A stretch of 64,000 nt of DNA from Apiotrichum sp. Y4204 (taxonomy: Eukaryota; Basidiomycota; Tremellomycetes; Trichosporonales; Trichosporonaceae), in contig JAMYHL010000016.1 in assembly GCA_025531455.1 (NCBI GenBank), positions 124,001 to 188,000 of the forward strand, read 5' to 3'. Below are positions 45,675 through 57,771 of this stretch, piece after piece (position 1 is the stretch's first letter; every line of letters starts with the position of its first letter). Position numbers and translations under genes: made by a program. A model generated the notes under the pieces. The model was given only the letters and a program-made list of their open reading frames with translations, was not told where the DNA came from and searched no databases.

Positions 45675-46657
45675 GCAGATGGTTCGCTGTAGCATTGTTC
45701 ATTTGCGCATACATATATTCCGTACCTGCAGGCCTACAGGCTTGTGTAACTGAAACATGTCGGCATGCTTTGGTAGAGACCGATGTCAGGTCTGCGGGGT
45801 CCACACATTCAAGCGTTTCTCTAAATGATTCCACACAAGGGTGCCTGTAGTATTAACACAGGAATCGCATGTTTCCAATCTCGACCTTCCGGCTCTTTGC
45901 CACCTGGTCGTTATGATAGCTGAATCTCACAGATACCAGGGATTGCACATGTGCACAGCTTGGCGCTGGCTATTTAGGCTCACTCCACACGCTCCACACA
46001 GAGGCTCCACTTCCCAGTTGGGCCCTCCCCCTCCCCCTCCCCAAAGTAGAGTTTTGGACTATCTCAACGAGATGCTGCAGCATGCTGCAATTCCCTGCGG
46101 AGCTGCGGTCGCTCCACAGTCAGCCACGTGCCAATGGGCAAATTACGCGCGTATTACGCGCATTACGCAATTACGCGATCATATGGACGCGATATAATTA
46201 AGTCCCAGAACTTTGTGGTACAGCAAGTAACATGGTGGCCTTCGGTCTCCCTCGCACCAGAAGTGGAAGGTCGTAGCAAATAACGTTTCTTTCCCTGTTC
46301 GGTGCCCTTGGAAGTCTTAGAATCTTAGAGGTGGCCGTGTGGGTCAAGGTGTCCGTGATCTGATCTGGTGACCTCGCATCGTGGACGCGGGACATTGGTA
46401 ACTGTTGTTCCCGAAGGCGGGCCGGCCTCGGCGTTGTCCACGGGGTGCACAAGATAACTGACAATGATCTGGATCCCAACATCGTCTCCACCTTTCATCC
46501 ACTCCTCATCTCTTCACCCCCTCTACAAGCTTGAAGACACCGATCGCTGGTCTCGCATCGACGACCTCATTGGCATCAACATAACTGAAACCATCAGAGC
46601 TTCCGCCAAACACCACAATTGCTTGTCCTGCGGCGAACGCTCTCGAACCACACCATC
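45675..46657. other. Intergenic space upstream of the FYVE gene
   Basis: No gene supported. Holds a cluster of ATTACGC words (46142-46177) and a short CCCTCC run near 46025. The ATG-less frame leading into the FYVE gene (from 46464) is leader sequence. Confidence 0.45.
46142..46177. repeat. Four clustered ATTACGC words
   Basis: ATTACGC begins at 46142, 46153, 46162 and 46170, with spacings of 11, 9 and 8 bp. It is intergenic, about 480 bp upstream of the FYVE protein start. Confidence 0.75.
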
Positions 46658-47894
46658 ATGTCTGAACCTTCCACGTCGTCGAGTTCATCTCTCCTTCATC
46701 TCCAACGTCCTCGTCGGGACTACTCTCATGTCTCGATTCCAGCGCCATCTGAGTCGCACATTCACATGGTTGAGTCCACTTCCTGTACGTATACATATTG
46801 CAGTATCCATTGATGAGTTATGCCCCAGACTCTTGAGTGCATGCGCTGACGTTTGCAAGCTTCTCTCCATTGTAATGATGTCCCTCTCGCACCTGCTTTC
46901 TGTCCTTCCCCCCCGGGCCCGTCCTTGAAGGTGGACACAGAGGGTAAGCGTCCCTCTCCTCTTCGTCGTGCTTCATCATATGGTGATATTGCTTCGTATG
47001 CAAACACCATGATGAAGCCGGCGGAGAAATCACTAGCTTCGCTTCAGCATACACAACCACGTCTTGCAAAACCCCGCAGCTCGTGGCAGGTGAGTTGGGT
47101 CGTCATCGAGTTGGCACTGTAACCTTGACATTGACACTGTTTACTTTCAGCCTGATCGAGATTCCGTATTCTGCAGTCAGCCGACTTGCTCAACAAGATT
47201 TACCAACGGTATTTTATCGTTTGGTGCTCGTCGGCACCACTGTCGCCTTTGTGGTCTCATCTTTTGCGACGGCCATTCAACCGGCCGTCTGCCGTTATTG
47301 CAGGGAGCCAACCGAGACAAAGTCGAGCCTGTGCGTGTCTGTGACGCTTGCTTGGCAACTGGGGATGACAGTGCTCTTCGAGAGAGCCGCTTGTCAAGCC
47401 TGGATGACATCTCCATCAACGAGAGCCGGTACAGCGATTCCACTCCCAGTCTCATCCATTCCAGTACCTCAGTAACCGACGAGTCTCTTCTTGAACCAGA
47501 ACCCGTGACCCTTCGTCGTTCGCAGTCCTTTACCGCCATCTCCGAATCGAACGGACTAGCGCCACTGGAAAGTTGGATGGATCGGTCTGGTGTGTTGTCG
47601 CTTTACCCTCTGGCTGTGCAAGCCTCTCATTCACGCCGGGCTCCCACTGCTTCTTCCCCTGTCGCCAAGGTTGCTGCCGGCCCTCTTTTCGGTCCGTCCG
47701 TGGCAGAACGTCGTGTAGCACAGGAAAAGGAGAAGGAACGTATTTCACTTCGTCGTCGTCGCAATGTCCTGACCTGGGCCGCAAATGCAGCTGACGATGG
47801 TTGCAACTCCGCCCTCGGCGACGGACGTGAAGCTTTAGTAGACTCGAATCCGACACCGACCTTGGAGCGGCGGCTGGACTGGTCAACGTTTTGA
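46658..47894 (+). CDS. FYVE zinc-finger protein with a Cys-to-His change
   Basis: Exons 46658-46784, 46860-47089 and 47151-47894 give 366 aa. The FYVE domain lies at roughly residues 118-185. It has the WxxD element (SSWQPDRD), a first Cys pair spaced C-x4-C (FCSQPTC), the PI3P-binding core RRHHCRLCG, then IFCDGHS and VRVCDACLATG. Such fingers target proteins to endosomal membranes rich in phosphatidylinositol 3-phosphate. Where most FYVE domains have C-x2-C after the core (CGKCS-like), this one has C-x2-H. The rest is Ser/Pro/Arg-rich and disordered, with no second domain seen, so the cargo or partner is unknown. The start at 46658 is the first ATG of the frame; 39 upstream bases are open only from a TTG. 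Confidence 0.82.
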
Positions 47895-48516
47895 TATTTG
47901 CCGGCGAGGCGTGCAAAAAACACGTTGTAGTGAACTCCGGCTCCAAATGTTGCCATGCATCTGCAGCAGACACCACACAACGCTGTGGCGTCGCCTGATC
48001 TTCTCTTTACTCGCGATGCATCGTCCAAAGTAAGAGGGTCAGGATGATGAGGATGAGATGGTTTATCAGTGTGCGGCATCATACCGAACGAAATACTGTA
48101 GGTAGGACAAATGCTGGCACAAACAATCCTCCGCGCACGCAGAGGAAGCACTGGATTGCTTTATCATGTATGTCCACCTGTCGGCTGCTTCCCTTCAGCC
48201 ACTCGATAAGGGGGCTTGAGTTGTATGGTTGCATCGCGTTTCCACTTGGTCGCTCGTGGCAAGATCAATGCCATCGGTCATTTGGGGCCCATTCGGCCCG
48301 TTTGGTTAGTCACCGAGGGCCTGGTTATCAGATCGATCGGTCCCGTCAAGTTGACTGGACACAAATGACATCATAGTCTTTCTCCATTTTCCGTACAAGA
48401 ATATGTGTGATTTTGGGTTGATGGGTTGGATTCATTCGTTACTTTTATCGCTTTGATCCTCATTTCCGTCCTTCAAGTCTTTGTCATCTGGTACGGTTGT
48501 CGGTGCCCGTTCAAAG
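47895..48516. promoter_or_regulatory. Upstream region of the Artemis-like gene
   Basis: Carries the 3' end of the FYVE gene and the promoter of the nuclease gene. No gene or clear motif. Confidence 0.45.
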
Positions 48517-50374
48517 ATGGCGGGTCTGTATCGTAAGTTCACCTCTGAGGGTCGTCCTGACATGCCTCTCAGATGGACACGTCCTAGAGATTCCCCTCAT
48601 CCGCGTCGACTGTTTCACAACGCCCAAGAGTCACCCTTTACTCCCTCAGTGGGATGATCATTCCAAACCTCCTCGACCAGCTCCTTCTGCCCGGCTCTTC
48701 TTGCTCACACATGTTCATTCTGATCACTTGACCGGCCTGACGAAGGCGTTTTGTGGCAAGATTGTCTGTTCTCCGGAGACGAAACGAATGCTGTGGCAGC
48801 TAGAGGAGGAGAAGGAACGTTGCGTCTTTGACGAAGGGAAGAGAGAGCTTCGGAGGCCCAAGTACGACTTTCTGCGACCGAGACCACTGCAGAGCCACCA
48901 ACATGGAGGTGCTCTTTATGACCCTATCGTGAGTAATGGCGCACGAACACCAACTTATGGCAAGGAAGCCAGGCCGTACGGTGAACCCAAACAATACAAT
49001 CTGGGATGGTATGAAGGGAGGGAGATTATCGTTACAATCACGCTGTTTGAGGCCAACCACTGTCCTGGGTCCACCATGTAAGGCTTTCAAAACTTTGTGA
49101 ACGGCTCTCTAAACATGACAGGTTTCTTATCACATCGGACCACGTAGCGATTCTACACACAGGAGACATAAGGGCCGATAAGATTTGTTTGCAGACCTTG
49201 AGAAGAAATCCAATCATTCAAGAGTACCTTGTCCCCGACGGACACCCTGTGGCCCCTCGCCGCCGTCTTGATCGAATCTACATTGACACAAGCGCCTTGT
49301 GGGTTCAACACGCCGGAGTCGCTGACTGACCATAAAGGATCGGAGGCGATATGCCTGAAAAGGTTTGTGAATTTTGTCTTCCTCGGGCTTCTCGATTTTT
49401 GACATCACAGGAAGAAGTGATAAATGACCTCGTCGATGTAATTACCCGTTATCCTCCACACACGGTCTTCTTTTTCAACGTTTGGACTTTGGGTTGGGAG
49501 GAAGTCATAAAAGCTGTGGGGGAGCATTTCCAGACATGTGTGAGTTCAACGTCCTTGCGACCGGCAAGTTCTGACCCAGTCTTAGGTCCACGTTGATCGC
49601 TACAAACGCACACTGTACGAAGCTGCCAGAACCGACAGTTTGCTGCTGAAATGGACAACATTGGATCCAACGACAACTCGGTTCCATGCCTGCGAACGCT
49701 ACCTTCAGTGTAAACAGTCTCGGCCGGCGAAAGGGGTTTTGACTGTTCGGGTCAATATGGTAGAGGCAAAGGAGTCTACCTGGGACTTGGAATATCTCGC
49801 TATGCTGCGGTCCTTGGAAGCGGCGGCTTTGGGAATGGCCAGTTGGCCGACTACAATCGTACGTGAGAGGGAGATATTGGTGCAAATTACCTGACCATCC
49901 CAGCTCGTTCCTTACGCCCGCCACTCCTCGCTGCCTGAACTGGCACGGTTCGTCAAATTGTTCCAACCGCAAAGCCTTTCTCCAAACACCCTGCTTCCCC
50001 ACCTGGGCGGACTCGACTACTTTTTCATGCCGGATTGTTTTGTGGGATCCCTAACAGTGGAAGCGTCCGCGCAGCTGAGAGAAGAGCGTACGCTGTGGTT
50101 TGCGCGAAGCTCGCGACATGGTCATCAGTGGCTCGAGAGGATGAATCAGCAAATGACATTGCTTCCATTACCCTTCACCACGCTTGATCGCCACCGTACG
50201 ACTGACGCCCCCGACAAACTATCCACAGAACGGCAAGATGAGCGTCGTCTCAGTGCTGTGTCCCCCAGTGAAAGTCGTCCGAGCAAGATGCCCAACCACC
50301 GGCAGGCAAGTAAATATCGCTTGAACACCACTCACTTCAAATCTCTCGTTCAACGTGACTGCGATACACCATAG
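48517..50374 (+). CDS. Artemis-like (SNM1/DCLRE1 family) metallo-beta-lactamase nuclease
   Basis: Exons 48517-48532, 48573-49077, 49122-49298, 49338-49362, 49411-49539, 49586-49858 and 49904-50374 give 531 aa. The metal-binding signature HVHSDHLTGL (H-x-H-x-D-H) is intact, followed by LFEANHCPGSTMF and ILHTGDIRAD, as in SNM1 nucleases. The beta-CASP part reads VFFFNVWTLGWEEVIKAV, VHVDRYKR and RFHACERY. The last two stretches resemble Artemis (VHVNKLD, IHACRHP) more than Pso2/SNM1A. The enzyme would trim or open DNA ends and hairpins in double-strand-break or cross-link repair in the nucleus. The tail is disordered. It converges on DNMT5 with only 120 bp between stop codons. Confidence 0.85.
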
Positions 50375-50430
50375 GAGCAGGACCGCACAGCTCTTCACGC
50401 AATGTACAATATGCATACTATCTCCTATAC

Positions 50431-50464
50431 TACTCATGGGTACTCATGGGGGTGGGGGGGGGGG
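50431..50464. repeat. Duplicated TACTCATGGG plus a G-run
   Basis: Two perfect tandem TACTCATGGG units (50431-50450) run into a guanine tract broken by one T, ending at 50464. It lies between the convergent stops of the Artemis-like and DNMT5 genes. Confidence 0.85.
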
Positions 50465-50494
50465 ATCTCGATTGGTAACTATCTAGTGGATGCC

Positions 50495-53400
50495 TTACTC
50501 ATCGTCATCCAACAGCACACACTCGACAGATTCATTGCTGGGACGCCTGGCTAACGCCTTGCGACGAGGGACATAGTCCTCCTTAGGAAGCTCAACGTAG
50601 TCGGGTTTGCTCCTAAGCTCGGCCGTGCGGGCATTGAAAATGGTCATGTCAATGGTGTCCAGGGCCAAAAGGCGGTGAATGTGGACAGTCTTATTCTGAC
50701 CGAAACGTCGAACTCGGCCAATCGCCTGAGTTTCGACGGCTCTGTAATCGAGAAGCGAGGTGGTGAAAAGTGGACCGAGGAAGATCGCATGGTTTGCAGT
50801 CGTCAAATTGGATCCCGCGGCCGATGCATCATTCATCTTGAGGAGCAAAACGCGAGCAGTATCGGAGTCGGAGGACTGGAAACGATCCAATGTGTTTGCG
50901 CGCTGTTTGACGGCGCCATGCAAGGTAGCATGTGCGATACCTGCGGCCTTGAGAGCTTCCGAGACTTTGGGATAGAGGTCTTCCCATTGCACAAACACCA
51001 AAACACGTTCGCGGTAGGGGATAAGCTTGATGAGAGATGCAAGTCGCTCCAGCTTGGCGCCAAATCGTCCCGATTTGAGTTCTCCTTCGATACCCAGGGA
51101 CGCCACCTTGACAATGTTGGTGTGTCGGACAGCCGCATGGCATTCGTCGCCCTTAACACAGCGCTGTTTGTCGGCCGCTTTCGTCATGCAGGAGAGACAT
51201 GACACGTGTCCGCAGCAACTGAGAATCGCCATTGACAGTTCGGGTGAGCTGGAGGGCCGATGCCCGCATTCTGAACGCTCCAACACGGCGGTCCGTTCCG
51301 CGGAGCTATGCTGAAGCTGCCGGATCACGTCGAAGAATCGGAGGGATCGCACACGGGCCACCAGCTCTTTGGAAAGACGACGAAGCAAGTGTGTTTGTTC
51401 ACGTAGCAACCATTTCACGTCGTCGAGGGTCTCCTTCGCCTGGAAGGTCGGTATCTTGCCATCCGCTGGGACGTCTGGGATTGCACCAGCGCGGAAGTTG
51501 CACTTCTCGAGAACCGCAACGAGACGACGCGCGGCCTCGGCGTCACCGTGGTGTGATCCGAGGTCGAATGAAAAGTCCACCCACTCCGTGAATGGCTGTC
51601 GCTCATCCTTGCTGAAACCCCCCTTCTTGCGAATCCAGGCACGCATACCAACAGCCTGGTTGACGGTACGGCGGAGATCTTCCTCGCAGCCTTCAAGCTG
51701 ATTCTTGCGAGCCGTAGCGATATGCTGACAAGCCTCCAGGGCCGATCTCGCATCACGATTCTTGTCTTTGAGGTCAAGGGTAAAATGGCAACAGCGCTTC
51801 AAAAGAGCCTCCTCAGCGGTGCGAGAGTCGGCTAGCGCTTCCTCGAGTCGAGCGTTGCGATCGCCTTGCGAAACGTTTTTGAACTTTGTTTCCTTCCGAC
51901 TAGAAAATGAGCATAGAACATCACAACACACTTACGCCTGCATTTCCAGCGCCTGAAGATGGTGCTCAAGTTCCAGATACACAGCCCCCTCACTTGCGGG
52001 CAATTTGATGGTATGAATGTGTTCAACAGTAGGAATGTCGTCGATCTCGGCAATGTTCTGACGGACAAAGGTGTTGAGGAACTCTTGTGCCAGATCTTCG
52101 CGACGTTGGTGCCACGCGCTAGAATGAATCTCCCGGAAGGCATGGAACTTCTCGGCCTGTGTCTTCTCTTTCGCACGCGCCTTGGCCACTTGAGGACCTC
52201 CCTCGGCGTCGTCTTGAACTCCGAGGTGGATGCCCATGAACGTGGCAATGCTTCGAATCGCAGGGAAGTCATTAACGGGAGGGGTGCCGGACAGAATCCA
52301 TTTGTAGCACGAGGAGAGCCGCAGTACTGCCGCCAGAGATCTCTTCTCCAGGTATGTGAATTCGTCCGCAATCACTCGACGGAAGCTGTTGTCAGACATT
52401 GGTGTGTGAACAAAGGCCTACCGGAACATGTGCACGACTGGGCTGGCCAACAGGCGGAAGTCCTTCTGCGTGGTTGAGCTACGAAGTGATTCCTTGCCTT
52501 TCGGATCGTGGAACGTTGGCTTGTCGGTTTCAATCCCAACTTCTTCTTCTTCGTCCTCATCGGCCTCCCAAGAATTCTCATCGGTCTTAGACTTCTTCGT
52601 TGTACCGGCCTTTGACTTCTTCGTCGGTCGACTGTCGGCATCGTATTTGTCGCGATAGGCAGCACCTTTCAAACGTTTACCGAAGCTGGCCGCTTTCAGT
52701 TGGTTCGTTTTGCTTTCCGCTTCCTCAACAAGGTGGCGTTGATTGTCCGCCATACGGCTCTGCGCAGCAGCAGCACCCTCCGTTTTGAGAACTTCGGTTT
52801 GGTCCAGAAGAGTCTTCATAGCCGAATCGAGTCGTTCTGAAAAGAAGCGACCGCCGTTCTTGTCGCTAAGCCAGTCTATCGGATGCGCAGACAGGTATTC
52901 AACGCGCTGCCAGTAACCCTCAGATTCGAAGATGTCGGCAGCCATCACAATTATGTCTGCCTTTTGCAGATCCGCAATACTCATACCGTTTAGGTCTTTC
53001 ATATTTTGAATCACAACGGTCTTGAATCGCGTGCCAGTGAACCGGTCAATCTCGCTAGGCCATTGCTTGCTGAGATGGCCAGGCACAACAACCAAGGTGG
53101 CTTTCAGGTCGATAAGTCCCGCAGGCTCGGGCTCGGGTGCAGGGATCTCGGTGGTCTCGGCGATGAGGGCCAAGGAAATAATGGTCTTGCCGTAACCGAC
53201 TTGGTCGGCGATCACACCACCACGCACCATGACGTGTCGCTCTGCCTTTCCCTCCGCCCGCCAGCCCACCGATGGCAGAGTCGCTTCGGCAATTTCCTCC
53301 TCCACAAATGTGTGAGTCTTGTTTTTGGGTTGTTCTTGCTGCCGCATCCACCACAATGACCTCAACTGCTCCTTTCGAAGGGGAAGTATTAGGTTCTTAG

Positions 53401-56400
53401 GCTGAGCGTGCTGAGGATCACGTTTGTTGCTGGGTAGAACGAATAGACGAGGAGGTCGAGGCGCTTCAGTCACCCGATTGGGAGTCAAACGCCAGGATAG
53501 CGTTACCGTTCCTTTACTTTGACCGGGCGGAAGTCGTGAGAGTGCTCTATGAGCGAGAGAGCGAACATTAAGGCCAACGCGGAGGGATCCAACGTCGTTG
53601 TCCAGACGCAGCTGTACCACAAAGGGCGACGGTCGATTTTTCAGCGCCTTGGATCGTCAGCCATGTCCAAACGCATTAGCTCACCTGTTCATAGCGTCCA
53701 GCTTCCAAACGGTCCTCGAATGCGATAACAGTGCTTTTGGTTTTGCCGCCATTCTTGTTGGGCTTGCCCGGCTGACGAATCCAATGAATAGTAGGAGGCA
53801 GCGGGGCGCAATGGCCACACTCTCCTGGCTGCTTTGTGAGTAACTTTGGACACCACATCTTCCTTACCTCAACGTCGGCAAGAGCATTCCACGACGACAG
53901 ATGGTCCAGCGGAGGCAGTCGTTCAGTAATCCAAGCCAGTTGCGCAAAAGTCCCATTGCCTTGATGTTCGAGATCAATCTCTCGCCAAACATCGCGGCTC
54001 CACATATCCTCAGCATGTGATGGATCCAGCGAGACTCGAACCGACAACAACGCAGCCGCATGCTTGCAATTGTCTGTTGCCCGAGAAACTGCACGTCCGT
54101 TCTTTGGAATGGCATAGGTGGCCTCCATAAGTTGATCGTCGATAGCAACATCGTGGCCGCCGATAGCGGTCAGACGAACCGTTTTGCTAGGTGTCCACGC
54201 TCCCGAGATATCGAGATTGACCGTTTGTTTCTGCGCCTTCGATTCGCGCCAGCGTTTGTCGAGCGACGCAATGATGTCACGCTCGGTATAGTAGTCGAGA
54301 CGATCAATGGATGTGGAGAAGACATAAGTGTCTTCAGCTGCCTCACCACATCGGGAAGGATCCAGGAAAAGATAGAGAGGAGGGAGGAGAGGGTCGTCCG
54401 AGTCTTTGGAGTGAAGTGATGCTTGAGCTTGACCGCACTTTGGAAGCAGTGTGTAGACACCGGAGAGGTCGCGATCCAAGACCGTCTTCGCTTTTGGAGG
54501 GAGTTCAACGGAGATTTGAGACCAGCGGGATGTGCCGTCTAATCCAGCTTGAAGTCCCAGGGAAGACTGCCATGTGGGCACCATCTCTCCACAGCCCTTG
54601 ACCTCCACGGCAAATCGTTGGTACGATGGAATGCGCCACTCCCAAGTGCCACCGAGACCACCGAGAAGATCATGTTGGCTCATGTCAAGCCGCATACGAG
54701 CCACTGGACGTCGCAAAAGCTCTCGGAGCCGACTCTTCACTGGTTCAGCTGAAGGGGCCTTGACAGTAAGGCGCCACTCCGGAGCCGGCGTGCACAGACA
54801 CAGTTCCAGGACGGCCGATGGGGCTTCGTACACTGCAGTCCAAACAGCTTGGCGCTTGAGATAACGGAAGCGGAACTCTTTACCATTTACCGCCCCTACG
54901 AGGGCTTCGGTCCACAGGTCCCAGTCCGCAGAACGCACATCTCCCTTGCCAAGTGCGGTTGCCTTGTCGCGAACCGCTACCAACGAGGATGAAGACACAC
55001 CGGACACGTTGATGCGCATGGGAAGCAGCTCCTTGATGAGCTTCTCAAACTCGATGGTCTCTATGCGCTTGTCGTTACAAGGCTTGTATTCATGTTCCGG
55101 GCGGCCTCCACACGCCGTGCACGATTTGCCACCACAGGCCACGCAACGGTTGATAGGTGATGTCGAGATGCCTGATTGACCCTCACACTCGCAATGCCGA
55201 GAGCTTCGCTGAGCCGCATCAAGCAGCTCAGTGAGATCTACATTCCCAATTTTGGCGAGGTCCAATGGGTGTGACTTGAGTTTGGTTTCGCCAACGATAC
55301 GAGAAGCGACAGCCTGCTGGGTTTCGTCCTCACGCGCTTTGTGCGCCATCGACTCCTCGACAGCATCGGCACCTTCGGGCAGTTTGTCCACCGCCAGACA
55401 GAGAGCAGCCAGCATCGATGCGCCCACCACCGTTGTGGTCATGGCGTTGCCCGCGAGATCCGCCAGTTGGTCCTCGTTTTCGCTGGTGAGCAGCAATTCG
55501 CGGACTGGGATGCCTTGAAGAGCGAGAGCTTCACGACCCGTCACAGGGCCTCCACGGTTCGTTACCCAAGGGATCATGTTAGGTGTGAGGCATGGGGCCA
55601 ATGCGGTACGAGACGAACCCGTTTGTCGGTCTACATTCTGGCTGACATTCCAGATGCAGGCCTTGTACCCAGCGTCTACTCCGTCCTTGGCCATGCGGAG
55701 AGTTGAAATTTCCAGAAGGTCGACGACACGCTCCGTCTGGGCCAACAACCAGTCGTTCCACGTCCAATCGAGGCCCTTGCACACTCCCGCTTCTTGCCAG
55801 GCCGTCAATGGTCGGAGAATGCCCAGCCCTTCCTCCTGACGCGCGCGAGCATGACGCGACTCACAGCGACCCCAATCGGTGGGCTTTCGCTGGTTGCCAT
55901 CTCGGTAGAGCCTGGCAGCAGCCAGATCCATCCGAGCTCGATGAATGTTGGCGTCATCTGCCGGAAGAAGGAAAGCCTCGAAAGGAACGGACCATGGTCG
56001 TCTGAGATCGCGAACAGTTGTCACCCATTTCTCCGGAAGATGTTCTCTTTTGTCTTTGCTGTATGGCGTCGCAAAGAGGTATACGCGAGTACGGGTGTGT
56101 GGGATGTAGTACTCCTTCGTGTCAAGCCTAGTCGATCAGTTCTTGCCCCAAAGGAAGTCATACCTGGTGTACTGTGCGTCGTAATCGATCTCCGCAAAGT
56201 ATTCGACCACCTTGTCCCACGGCGCACTGCAAACGTTTTCCAGAATCACAATTGGAGGTTGGTGCTTTTTAACCCATTGGAGCATGCCACGGAATGTGCG
56301 ACCGGACTCTCCATTGGCGTCAATATCCTGCTTTTCGTTGTTCAGGCCAGAGTAATCGACGCACGACGTCCCGGCAATAAGAATCTGGCCGTCAGTCATG

Positions 56401-57771
56401 GACATCGCAGATAAAACCCACGTCAACATTGCCTGGCACATCAACCCGGGAGCCATAAGCCGTATGCGCCTTCTGGCGACCCAGTTCCGTGACGTCACGG
56501 AAGAGAATAGGAGGGGCAAAGTTACGTTCAATGTAGGCCTGTTTAAAAGGTTCAATCTCGCAGGAGAAGACATGGTCAAACTCCAAGTTTACGTCGTGTT
56601 GCTTCTGGATGGCCTTGGCGATCATGTTGAGGGCAAGCAGGGGGGATTCCGTGCCGCTAAAACAGTTAGTCCCAGGACCGTTTACACGACGTACGAGCAC
56701 ATAGTTGCAACACGCAGCTTGCGCCCATTTAGTCGTGTGACAAGTTTGACGATGGTGGGCACCTGGGTGTCAGCGCAAAGGAGGTCGTCAGTCTGTGGCC
56801 TACCTTGGAGGTAAGGTCGTCAAACATTTCATTGATGTTGCTTATCGGAGCCAAGTCGACGTTCATATCTTTGGCGTTCCCGACATGCTTCGAAACGACG
56901 GGGCTTCTGAAGGAACCGCTGTTGTCAGCGTTGTCCTATCAAACACGCACATGTTGACTGATGCCTTTTTCCGAGTTGGGGGCCGTTTTCCCCACCCTCC
57001 TAAGAACTTTTTAACCTTGTCCTTTTTGGGTGAGTCTGCTGGTTAGCTCGGGAGCCTTGCGTTACAGTCATGCGGTTTACGCACCATCATCAGGAGTTGA
57101 GGATTCACCACCGCTCTCGCTTTCATTCGATGGATCAGATTTGAAGCTGCCGCCATCACTATTCTCATCGCCCGACGAGTGCACAAATTCGGCATCGTCC
57201 TCAGTTGTTGGTTTGGGCCGCCGCGTGGATGCTGAAGAGATCTGCTTCGGTTTACGTTCGGGTTTCGACTGAGGAGGAGGCTTGCCGTTACGTTGTGGGC
57301 GGGAGTTTGACCCCTGGGGTCGAAGAAGGTCGAAGGCGTTGCGTGTGGTTTTGGTGGGCTTCCTGGGATGCTTCTCGTAGAACTCTACAACGACAGGACT
57401 GTCGTCCTCGAGCTGATCTGCCTGTGTCCAAGAGCGGTCCTCAGTGTCGTACCCTTTCCAGTGAATGAGATACTCTAAAACGGTCTTGCCGCGATAGCAC
57501 CGGAACCTAGAGTCAACGATATAGTCGATCTCATACTCCTCTTCTTCAAGGTCTGGTAGGCTGCCGTCGTCGCCAGAGGACTCGTTATCAGAGGGGCTTG
57601 GCTCAGGCTGCTATCAGTATTCAACCATGATCAATGTGACCTTACGCGTTTCCGTTTGTTATGTCTGTTGCTATTGGTGAGAGGTGTGGTGTCCTCGTCC
57701 GAGTCGGCTGTCAGGTCGACAGTCAACATGGGTTTGGAAACGGCCCTCTTCAAGGAAGTCCGGTCCATCAT
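50495..57771 (-). CDS. DNMT5: DNMT5: ATP-dependent CpG maintenance DNA methyltransferase
   Basis: Eleven exons (57771-57646, 57610-57085, 57035-56951, 56918-56804, 56762-56695, 56656-56422, 56384-56164, 56127-53685, 53647-52422, 52385-51936, 51899-50495) give exactly 2299 codons. Domains: an N-terminal SIM-like TVDLTADSDED; chromodomain about 67-125 (EYEIDYIVDSRF..LIHWKGYDTEDRSW); methyltransferase about 290-700 with motif I TMCSGTESP, catalytic Cys393 in GTSCVDYS, ILENV (E434), HTRTRVY and GNAM; Cys cluster 771-809; SNF2 ATPase with VGYGKT (about 1423-1428), DEFT (1689-1692) and WILSGTPP; embedded RING about 2043-2085; helicase C with QAIGRVRRFGQ (2223-2233). The C-terminus is VECVLLDDDE. 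In Cryptococcus this enzyme uses ATP to copy CpG methylation onto hemimethylated DNA, its chromodomain reading H3K9me. Nothing is truncated. Confidence 0.96.
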
